A stretch of DNA of 6,341 bases from Thermoprotei archaeon. GTDB taxonomy: Archaea; Thermoproteota; Thermoprotei; Thermofilales; B20-G17. The stretch lies in contig QMSC01000077.1 of NCBI GenBank assembly GCA_003649515.1, positions 1 through 6,341 on the forward strand. The letters are read 5' to 3'. The position numbers and the translations under genes are program-made. Positions 1 to 5,369 of the stretch are shown piece after piece (within the stretch, counting starts at the first letter, position 1; every line of letters begins with the position of its first letter). Below the pieces are notes generated by a model, which did no database searches, was not told where the DNA came from, and saw nothing but the letters and a program-made list of their open reading frames with translations.

Positions 1-330
1 GAGGATCACGTAATTCCGACAGAAAAGGGGCTTTTACCAGGAGCCGGATCAATAGTCGCGGCAATAAGCAAGGCCGCATCGAGACCTCCGGAGTATGTTA
101 TCGGTAAACCCAATAAGTACATCTTCGAAGTTGCCTTGAAGGAGGCTGAAGCAAGCAATGAGAAAACAGTAGTCATAGGCGATAGGCTAGACACAGATGT
201 TCTGGGTGCAAGGAACTCAGGATTAGCTTCTGTTCTAGTATTAACTGGCGTGACGTCTAACTTAGAAGATGTAAAGAAAAGTAAGGTTAAGCCTGACTAC
301 GTTGCCAGGAAACTGATCGATATATTCTGA
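1..330 (+). CDS. HAD-IIA (NagD-like) phosphatase, C-terminal part
   Basis: This is the 3' end of a gene that begins before the window: 109 codons are open from base 1 to the TGA at 328-330. The visible part carries the C-terminal half of a HAD-superfamily hydrolase of the NagD / 4-nitrophenylphosphatase type. A GLLPGAGSIVAAI segment (residues 10-22 of the fragment) precedes GKPN (35-38), whose lysine is the motif III lysine. GDRLDTD (60-66) is motif IV with the Mg-binding acidic residues, and LVLTGVT follows, as is usual in this class. The motif I aspartate nucleophile must lie upstream and cannot be checked. Such enzymes are cytosolic Mg-dependent phosphatases acting on small phosphate esters; the substrate cannot be named from this fragment. 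An internal TTG at 136 is not a credible start because the homology runs unbroken from base 1. Confidence 0.88.
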   Translation, partial: EDHVIPTEKGLLPGAGSIVAAISKAASRPPEYVIGKPNKYIFEVALKEAEASNEKTVVIGDRLDTDVLGARNSGLASVLVLTGVTSNLEDVKKSKVKPDYVARKLIDIF

Positions 331-341
331 CGTTTGAGGGA

Positions 342-350
342 ATATTTTTA
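342..350 (+). promoter_or_regulatory. TATA-like box ahead of threonine synthase gene
   Basis: The run ATATTTTTA lies between the HAD gene and the next gene. Its centre (about 346) is 28-29 bases before the ATG at 375, the spacing expected for an archaeal promoter giving a leaderless or nearly leaderless transcript from that ATG. If this promoter is used, the upstream GTG at 357 would lie before the transcription start and could not be the start codon. The T-rich run could also serve as a weak terminator for the HAD gene. Assignment is by spacing and composition only. Confidence 0.4.
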
Positions 351-374
351 GAGCACGTGAAACTTATTCAATTC

Positions 375-1505
375 ATGCCACACTTTAGATTACGCTGCTC
401 CCTTTGCGACAGGTTATATTCCTTCGATACTAGAGCTTGGCGTTGTACGTGTGGAGCCCCCCTAGACGTAGAGGTGTTGCTACAAGGATTCACATTAGAC
501 TTCGAAAAGTTGAGGGCTAGAGAGAACACGCTTTGGCGGTATCGAGAACTTCTACCCATACGCGAACAAAATTCCATAGTTTCCTTAGGTGAGGGCTTTA
601 CACCCATTATGGTCAGGGAAATTAACGGAACAAAGGTAGTGTATAAGCTAGATTTCCTCAATCCTACAGGCTCCTTTAAGGACAGAGGAGCAAGTGTGCT
701 GATCTCGCATCTAAATGAAATAGGCATAAAGGAGATAGTGGAGGATTCTTCAGGTAACGCTGGAGCAGCGATTGCCGCATACAGCAAAGCAGCTGGGATA
801 AAATGTAGAGTATTCGTTCCAGCAGAAGCACCATTCGGAAAGGTTCTGCAAATAATAGTATATGGCGCAGAGATCATCAGGGTTCCAGGCTCTCGAGAAA
901 ATGTTAACAAGGCAGCCTTAGAAGCTGCGCAAAAGAGCTACTATGCTGGACATCTATGGAACCCATTCTTTATTGAGGGTTTGAAAACAATATCCTTTGA
1001 AGTATATGAGCAGACAAGGGGCGTTCCAGATGCAGCAATACTTCCAGTGGGAAGCGGAGGACTACTCTTAGGGGTTCATAAAGGATTTAAAGAGCTAAGA
1101 GAGATGAGACTCGCTGAGAAAATCCCCAGAATTTTCGGTGTACAAACTTACGGCTTTGCTCAAGCATACGAGAGGCTTCACAATAAGAAAGTAAAGAAAG
1201 CGGAGGAAGCAATTCTAGCTGACGGCATAGCCGTACCTAACCCTCCCCGCATCGATCAAATAGTGAGAGCTGTAAAGGAAACTGGTGGGGACATCATTCT
1301 AGTTTCAAATGAGGAGATAATTGAGGGATTTAAGGACCTGGCGAGTTTAGGACTCTTCGTTGAACCCACTTCAGCAACAGCTCAAGCAGCCCTTAATAAG
1401 CTAATAAAGGAAAAGGTTTTCGAGAGAGGTTCAACGATCTTCGTGCCGCTAACAGGAATAGGCCTAAAAGCAACAGACAAGATTGGCAAATATATTTTAA
1501 AATAA
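375..1505 (+). CDS. thrC: Threonine synthase-family PLP-dependent enzyme
   Basis: Probably converts O-phosphohomoserine to threonine and phosphate in the cytosol, the last step of threonine synthesis. Counting from ATG 375 (376 residues), an N-terminal zinc ribbon (C8-x2-C11, C24-x1-C26-G) is followed by a fold-type II PLP core. NPTGSFKDRG holds the Schiff-base lysine K102, SSGNAG (125-130) is the substrate/cofactor loop, VGSGG (225-229) is the PLP-phosphate glycine loop, and EPTSA (330-334) and LTGIGLK (359-365) are C-terminal family motifs. Length is normal for short archaeal ThrC. An in-frame GTG at 357 would add six residues; ATG 375 is preferred because it suits the TATA-like box at 342-350 and the GTG has no well-spaced Shine-Dalgarno. 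Odd point: most ThrC proteins read STGN(T/A) where this has SSGNAG, so a paralogue such as a cysteate-synthase-like enzyme is possible. No homoserine-pathway genes are adjacent. Confidence 0.85.
   Translation: MPHFRLRCSLCDRLYSFDTRAWRCTCGAPLDVEVLLQGFTLDFEKLRARENTLWRYRELLPIREQNSIVSLGEGFTPIMVREINGTKVVYKLDFLNPTGSFKDRGASVLISHLNEIGIKEIVEDSSGNAGAAIAAYSKAAGIKCRVFVPAEAPFGKVLQIIVYGAEIIRVPGSRENVNKAALEAAQKSYYAGHLWNPFFIEGLKTISFEVYEQTRGVPDAAILPVGSGGLLLGVHKGFKELREMRLAEKIPRIFGVQTYGFAQAYERLHNKKVKKAEEAILADGIAVPNPPRIDQIVRAVKETGGDIILVSNEEIIEGFKDLASLGLFVEPTSATAQAALNKLIKEKVFERGSTIFVPLTGIGLKATDKIGKYILK
1490..1503 (+). promoter_or_regulatory. A/T-rich TATA-like tract before GH116 gene
   Basis: The last codons of the threonine synthase gene form the A/T run ATATATTTTAAAAT, centred about 35 bases before the ATG at 1532. 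It could be an internal TATA element giving the glycosidase its own transcript with a leader of roughly ten bases. The intergenic gap is only 26 bases, so read-through from thrC is equally possible. Codon choice at a gene end can create such a run by chance, hence the low confidence. Confidence 0.22.
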
Positions 1506-1531
1506 ACACCTAAAAGGCTAGGCGTGTTTCG

Positions 1532-3841
1532 ATGAAGAATGGAATGCCTCTAGGAGGGCTTGGAACAGGGAAAGTTGAAATCTTTCCAGACGGAAGGGTC
1601 GGAAATGTTACTATAAGGAATAACTGGTCCAAGCCCATCCCTTCGCTTAAATGCTTTCATATAGCCCTACACGTGAGAGGCGAGAACTTTAGCAGAGGAA
1701 TTTTCCTCCAGAAGGTGGAAGATGGGGTTAGCAACATAGATTTTCAAGCCCTCTTTCCTCGAGCACTGCTAAGCTTTAGGTTAGCTGACATACCATTAAA
1801 AGTCAGTTTAGAAGCTTTCTCACCAATTATTCCAGGAGACGCTATGAACTCGTCTCTACCAGTAGCAATATTCATCCTTTATGCAAAGAACCTCTCTAAA
1901 AGAAATGTTACGCTCTCCGTAGCCATGGGGCTTGAGAATATAGTAGGATCCTCCCCTATAGGACGGGTGAACAGATCCTTTAGAAGGATTTCCTCTCATG
2001 GAATAATCTTCACCTCAAGTAAGGCCAAGCCCGAAGACCCCGCCTTCGGAGATATGGCCCTAGCAACGGCTCCTACGGAGACCACTATCCTTGGGGAGTA
2101 CGTGTGTACGAGGAATAGAGAGGAAGTTCTAGAACCTTGGAACGAGTTCTTGAAAACTGGAAAAATACCGGATTTCAGCCCCGAAGACGAAGTTGCATCC
2201 CTTACAGAAAACTTTGGAGGAATACTCTGTGTTAGAAAGACATTGAAGTCGGAGAGCGAAGTAAAAATTCCCTTCGTCTTATCCTGGCACTTTGCTGGAA
2301 AATCCTACGAATACCCCTTCGGTCGATACTATGAAAATTTCTTCAATAGCTCCCTAGAGGTAGCGGAATACGTCTTAGAAAGACTCGTCGTTCTCCGAAG
2401 GAGAACTCTTCAGCTGAACAAAATGATAATGTCATCAAGCTTGCCCCCGTGGCTAAAAGAGGCGCTTCTTAACAGTTTACACGTCCTAGTTTCGAATACG
2501 TGGCTAACCCGTGAAGGTCTATTACTTTTTTACGAACACCCCGAATATTGCCCCATGGTTGAATCATTGGATGCGAGATTCTACTACTCTAACGCTTTAG
2601 CGCTTTTTTACCCGGAACTTGAACTTAAAACACTAAAGCACATTGCAAGGTATCAAAGTATAGATGGATGGATACCGCATAATTTGGGCTTAAACTCCTT
2701 GAACATGCCGAATAGAGGATTCTATCAGCTACCTCCAAAGGATTTGAACTCCATGTTCATTTTGATGGCCTATAGAGACTACCTGTGGACGGGAGATAAA
2801 GGCTTTCTAGAAGCTCTATACGAAAGTATCTCAAAGGCCTATGAGTGGTTAATAACTACGGATAAAGATAGGGACTTCCTCCCCGATAACGAGGGAAACG
2901 ATACAACGCTTTACTTATGGGCGCGAGGCGCTGAGTCCTATACATCATCCCTTTACCTCGCAGCACTTAAGGCTATTGGAGAAATAGCTAAGGTAAGAGG
3001 CGACTCCCTTCTCGCGAAATATGTAAACGAAAGGTATGAGCGGGCTTTACGTAGCTTTAATGAGAAGCTATGGGCAGGGGACTATTATAGACACTATTAC
3101 TCTAAGCGGGAAATAAGCAATGAAGTAGTGTTAGGACAACTTCTAGGACAACTGTATGCGCATGTCCTCGGATTAGGCTACATTGTTGAGAGGGAAAGGA
3201 TTGTTAAGGCTCTTAAGACTATTCGAAATAAAAGTCGTAGCTCCAGGTACGGCGTGCTCGTGGATAAGATGTACCTAAGGTCTAAAGGAAAACCAAAAAT
3301 CGTCAATGCTCTAAAACCTCACTTAATATATGCTCTGGCATCCCAGATGATACTAGAAGGCGAGGTCAGCGAAGGTCTTAGAGAAGCGGAGGCGACTTTT
3401 GCAACGCTAAAGAGGTTGTACGGTCCCTGGAATAGTCCTAAAACCTTACTAGTTGATGAAGATGAAAGTATCGGCGACCACTACCCAGGAATACTAGCTA
3501 TTTGGAATATATTACTCTCCCTTCTAGGCATTACAATAGACCAACATGCACGAGTGCTTGTACTGAGACCAAAAGTAGATTACGTCAGAACTCCCTTAGT
3601 ACTCCTGGGACGTGTAATGGATATCCTGTACAGTTTTCGGCATCAAGAGGTGGACTTCGAACTGCGCAACTTTGGTGAGACTCTAAATGTAACGCATTTG
3701 AGGCTGAGATCCCCGCAGGGTAAAGTAGTTATTGAACTGAATGAGGAAGAACGGTTTACCCAGAAATCCACTGGCGAAGTAAGCTTAAAAATAGGTGAAA
3801 TCCCCTCAGGGACGATAAGAATCTCGATTAGAAAAATGTAA
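1532..3841 (+). CDS. GH116 (GBA2-like) family glycoside hydrolase, divergent active site
   Basis: A 769-residue protein of the GH116 / DUF608 family, whose characterised members (human GBA2, Sulfolobus SSO1353 and SSO3039) cleave beta-glucosides, beta-xylosides or related links with retention. MPLGGLGTG (5-13) is the family's N-terminal motif, so ATG 1532 looks complete; a beta-rich N-domain runs to about 290. The (alpha/alpha)6 catalytic domain follows, with YEHPEY (334-339; E335 aligns with the LEGQEY nucleophile), SLDARFYYS (D347), GWIPHNLG (H383), YRDYLWTGD (414-422) and ESYTSSLYLAALKA (468-481). The last ~100 residues look like a beta-rich cap. No signal peptide or membrane segment is apparent, so it is probably cytosolic. 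Odd point: where the family has (Q/N)TYDxW with the acid/base Asp, this protein reads DTTLYLW (457-463), placing Tyr461 at the Asp. Family assignment is firm; substrate is unknown and activity is uncertain. Confidence 0.85.
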   Translation: MKNGMPLGGLGTGKVEIFPDGRVGNVTIRNNWSKPIPSLKCFHIALHVRGENFSRGIFLQKVEDGVSNIDFQALFPRALLSFRLADIPLKVSLEAFSPIIPGDAMNSSLPVAIFILYAKNLSKRNVTLSVAMGLENIVGSSPIGRVNRSFRRISSHGIIFTSSKAKPEDPAFGDMALATAPTETTILGEYVCTRNREEVLEPWNEFLKTGKIPDFSPEDEVASLTENFGGILCVRKTLKSESEVKIPFVLSWHFAGKSYEYPFGRYYENFFNSSLEVAEYVLERLVVLRRRTLQLNKMIMSSSLPPWLKEALLNSLHVLVSNTWLTREGLLLFYEHPEYCPMVESLDARFYYSNALALFYPELELKTLKHIARYQSIDGWIPHNLGLNSLNMPNRGFYQLPPKDLNSMFILMAYRDYLWTGDKGFLEALYESISKAYEWLITTDKDRDFLPDNEGNDTTLYLWARGAESYTSSLYLAALKAIGEIAKVRGDSLLAKYVNERYERALRSFNEKLWAGDYYRHYYSKREISNEVVLGQLLGQLYAHVLGLGYIVERERIVKALKTIRNKSRSSRYGVLVDKMYLRSKGKPKIVNALKPHLIYALASQMILEGEVSEGLREAEATFATLKRLYGPWNSPKTLLVDEDESIGDHYPGILAIWNILLSLLGITIDQHARVLVLRPKVDYVRTPLVLLGRVMDILYSFRHQEVDFELRNFGETLNVTHLRLRSPQGKVVIELNEEERFTQKSTGEVSLKIGEIPSGTIRISIRKM

Positions 3842-3885
3842 TTAATGGAGCATTAAAAGATTTTTAATTTAAATTATAGAGTAAA

Positions 3886-3981
3886 GAGGCGGTTAAAGGG
3901 TAAAAACGATAGTTTCAGCGAAGATTAAGGCTTAACCCTCCCCATTTAGTATCTTTATTTTTATTTTTTCATGCTATTTTT
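3886..3981 (+). terminator. Imperfect stem followed by T-rich tract
   Basis: GAG-gc-GGTTAA (3886-3896) can pair with TTAACC-CTC (3932-3940), giving about 9 bp with a two-base bulge and a loop of 35 bases. About twelve bases later there is a T-rich stretch (3953-3981) with runs of five, six and five T. Archaeal termination depends mainly on such T tracts, so this is a likely end for transcripts from the GH116 gene; the stem may be incidental. A shorter T5 run at 3860 could act earlier. Confidence 0.4.
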
Positions 3982-4014
3982 ACCACAGTGTTAAATCATT
4001 GGATTAATAAGTTC

Positions 4015-4027
4015 TGGAATTATTCCA
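4015..4027. promoter_or_regulatory. Perfect palindrome, possible operator of sud/nfn operon
   Basis: TGGAAT-T-ATTCCA is a perfect 6-bp inverted repeat around a single central base. It lies 25-37 bases upstream of the TATA-like run at 4052-4064 and about 65 bases before the start of sudB. A dimeric helix-turn-helix regulator could bind there and act as an activator from this position. A second, looser dyad (CACGC at 4026-4030, GCGTG at 4047-4051) overlaps its edge. The regulator is not identifiable; the site does not match the GTT-n3-AAC motif of Thermococcales SurR. Confidence 0.35.
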
Positions 4028-4051
4028 CGCAGGTAAAGACTCCAAAGCGTG

Positions 4052-4064
4052 TAAAATTTAATTA
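4052..4064 (+). promoter_or_regulatory. TATA-like box of sudB/nfnA operon
   Basis: TAAAATTTAATTA, preceded by the G-containing GCGTG, lies with its centre about 35 bases ahead of the TTG start at 4093. Transcription would then begin near 4083-4086, leaving a leader of roughly ten bases or slightly more that could just include the purine-rich Shine-Dalgarno. It is the only strong A/T box directly before the operon. Confidence 0.45.
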
Positions 4065-4080
4065 AGGAAACTTTGAGAAA

Positions 4081-4089
4081 GAGGGGGAG
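4081..4089 (+). promoter_or_regulatory. Shine-Dalgarno that supports the TTG start of sudB
   Basis: GAGGGGGAG sits three bases before TTG 4093. An in-frame stop (TAA at 4063-4065) lies upstream and no other start codon occurs between it and 4093. The alternative GTG at 4105 would be 15 bases from this site and would cut off the first strand of the flavin domain. The TTG is therefore the best start. Confidence 0.6.
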
Positions 4090-4092
4090 AAT

Positions 4093-4923
4093 TTGTACCG
4101 TGTAGTGGAGAAAAAAGAGTTAGCGCCCAGGATCAAGTTAATGAAAATACTCGCACCTCACATAGCTCGTAAGGTTAAAGCGGGACAATTCGTCATAGTT
4201 AGGGTCCACGAGAAGGGAGAGAGAATACCGCTAACCGTTGTTGACTGGAATAGGGACGAAGGGACCATAACTTTAGTGTTTCAAGAAGTAGGAGCTAGTA
4301 CGATTAAGCTAGGAGCACTCGATGTAGGGGATCACATAGCTAATATCTCAGGTCCTCTGGGAAATCCTACGGAGATCAAGAGATACGGAACCGTAGTTTG
4401 TGTAGGCGGAGGTGTGGGAACGGCATGTATTTATCCTGTGGCTAGGGAAATGAAGAAAGCGGGCAATTACGTTATATCCATAATAGGTGCCCGGACAAGT
4501 AAGCTACTCATTCTAAGGGATGAGATATCAAGTGTGAGCGACGAATTCCATGTAACTACCGATGATGGAAGTGAGGGGAGAAAGGGGTTTGTTACAGACC
4601 AGCTTAGAGACATTTTGCTGAGTGCCCGTAAGGTTGACCTAGTTTACGTGGTAGGTCCAGCGATCATGATGAAAGTGGCAGCAGAGGTAACAAAACCCTT
4701 TAAGGTTAAAACTATTGTTAGCTTAAACCCGATAATGGTCGATGGGACTGGAATGTGCGGAGCCTGTCGAGTAATAGTAGGCGGTCAAATGCGCTTTGCC
4801 TGCGTACACGGACCCGAGTTTAACGCTCATGAAGTGGATTTCGACTCTCTCATGAGCCGTTTAAGGATGTATATTGAGGAGGAGAAGATTGCCTTAGAAA
4901 AAGCTCAAAGGTGTGTCCGGTGA
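4093..4923 (+). CDS. sudB: Sulfide dehydrogenase / NADH-dependent ferredoxin:NADP oxidoreductase, small subunit
   Basis: Small subunit (SudB, also NfnA/NfnS) of a cytosolic iron-sulfur flavoprotein that moves electrons between NADH, NADPH and ferredoxin; in Pyrococcus it was first assayed as sulfide dehydrogenase. The 276 residues show the ferredoxin-reductase fold in order: an FAD-binding barrel with ERIPLTVVD (43-51), a nucleotide-binding domain with GGGVGTACIYP (105-115), and a C-terminal [2Fe-2S] motif DGTGMCGACR (217-226) plus C237 in FACVHGPEF. Only three cysteines (C222, C225, C237) serve the cluster; D217 is the probable fourth ligand, matching the Asp(Cys)3 cluster reported for P. 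furiosus SudB and Thermotoga NfnA. A DHOD PyrK-like electron-transfer subunit is the nearest alternative, but the downstream partner and the Asp-type motif favour SudB/NfnA. Its TGA overlaps the next start as GTGA, so translation is probably coupled. Confidence 0.9.
   Translation: MYRVVEKKELAPRIKLMKILAPHIARKVKAGQFVIVRVHEKGERIPLTVVDWNRDEGTITLVFQEVGASTIKLGALDVGDHIANISGPLGNPTEIKRYGTVVCVGGGVGTACIYPVAREMKKAGNYVISIIGARTSKLLILRDEISSVSDEFHVTTDDGSEGRKGFVTDQLRDILLSARKVDLVYVVGPAIMMKVAAEVTKPFKVKTIVSLNPIMVDGTGMCGACRVIVGGQMRFACVHGPEFNAHEVDFDSLMSRLRMYIEEEKIALEKAQRCVR
4907..4913 (+). promoter_or_regulatory. Shine-Dalgarno that sets the start of the sudA iron-sulfur ORF at 4920
   Basis: AAAGGTG lies inside the end of sudB, six bases before the GTG at 4920. 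That GTG forms a GTGA overlap with the sudB stop. A GTG at 4911 is also in frame but lies within this binding site itself, and ATG 4929 has a poorer spacing. Confidence 0.5.
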
Positions 4924-5369
4924 GAGGAATGGCGGGTAAGAATATCATCAAAGAAGCTGTTCCCATGAGAAAACTCCCCATGAACGAACGACGCACGACG
5001 TTTAAAGAAGTGGCCCTAGGATACAATCTTGAGGAAGCTTTAAAAGAGGCTTCCAGATGTCTTCAATGCACTGATCCCCCATGCGTTAAAGCTTGTCCGT
5101 TACACATAGATGTTCCAGGCTTTATCAAGCTACTCCGCGAAAAGAAATTCGAAGAAGCACTTAACAAGATAAAAGAGGTAAATGACTTTCCAGCCATTAC
5201 TGGCAGAGTGTGCCCACAAGAACTGCTGTGTCAAGCTGCCTGCGTAATGGGAAAAATAGGCGAACCAATAAACATTGGGAGACTTGAGAGGTTCCTAGGG
5301 GATCTGGAAATATCTCGGGGAATAAGAATCCCCTCTCTTCCAAAGTCGAGAGAAAAAAAGTGGCCATAA
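4920..5369 (+). CDS. sudA: SudA/NfnB large subunit, N-terminal iron-sulfur domain (frame 0 part)
   Basis: This 149-residue ORF is the N-terminal domain of the large subunit SudA/NfnB (GltD-like, Fer4_20 type), normally fused to the FAD/NAD(P) domains. After a basic stretch (MRKLPMNERR) it has EEALKEASRCLQC, PPCVKACPLHIDVPGF, then GRVCPQELLCQAACV and IGRLERFLGDLE. Its seven cysteines (C47, C50, C55, C59, C98, C104, C108) fit two [4Fe-4S] clusters, which leaves one of the eight ligands to a non-cysteine such as E101; a carboxylate ligand has been described for an Nfn cluster, as I recall. The clusters would pass electrons between ferredoxin and the flavin in the partner domain. The frame ends with REKKWP just after an A7 run; only the last two residues depart from the family sequence. 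It may be a separate short product, or the first part of a frameshifted 466-residue protein. Start GTG 4920 chosen (overlap GTGA). Confidence 0.85.
   Translation: MRGMAGKNIIKEAVPMRKLPMNERRTTFKEVALGYNLEEALKEASRCLQCTDPPCVKACPLHIDVPGFIKLLREKKFEEALNKIKEVNDFPAITGRVCPQELLCQAACVMGKIGEPINIGRLERFLGDLEISRGIRIPSLPKSREKKWP
5354..5360 (+). other. A AAA AAG slippery heptamer at the sudA frame break
   Basis: In the frame of the iron-sulfur ORF the codons are GAA AAA AAG TGG CCA TAA, so the heptamer A AAA AAG is placed exactly as in the classical -1 site of bacterial dnaX. Slipping back one base gives GAA AAA AAG GTG GCC ATA ATA, that is E-K-K-V-A-I-I, joining the two ORFs without any lost or extra residue. 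Downstream pairing is weak: GCCAT (5363-5367) with ATGGC (5393-5397), 5 bp. No strong upstream Shine-Dalgarno stimulator is seen. A one-base homopolymer error (A7 for A8) would give the same picture. Confidence 0.5.

Larger units (their letters stand above)
3842..4092. other. 251-base A/T-rich intergenic region
   Basis: No credible gene was found here. It separates the thrC-GH116 pair from the sud/nfn operon. From left to right it holds a T-run just after the GH116 stop (3860-3866), an imperfect dyad with GGTTAA/TTAACC arms (3886-3940), a strongly T-rich tract (3953-3981), a perfect palindrome (4015-4027), a TATA-like run (4052-4064) and a purine-rich ribosome binding site (4081-4089). This is the arrangement expected of a terminator followed by a regulated promoter. 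No C/D-box RNA or tRNA was recognised. Confidence 0.6.

Noticed and set aside
6..194. 62-residue ORF on the - strand opposite the HAD gene
   Set aside because: The + strand frame carries clear HAD motifs III and IV across this stretch; the antisense frame is a shadow.
368..910. 180-residue ORF on the - strand
   Set aside because: It is fully antisense to the threonine synthase gene, whose motifs are unbroken; the translated antisense product shows no recognisable domain.
3061..3250. Frameshift or degradation in the GH116 gene because of the altered acid/base motif
   Set aside because: The frame is open for 769 codons with family motifs both before and after the altered region, so the changes look like substitutions in a maintained gene rather than decay.
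3990..4050. Possible SurR-type redox operator or C/D-box RNA in the intergenic region
   Set aside because: No GTT-n3-AAC motif and no paired RUGAUGA and CUGA boxes were found.
4911..4919. GTG 4911 as start of the sudA iron-sulfur ORF
   Set aside because: This GTG falls inside the AAAGGTG sequence that serves best as the ribosome binding site for GTG 4920, and the three extra residues (M-C-P) add a cysteine not expected in the family.
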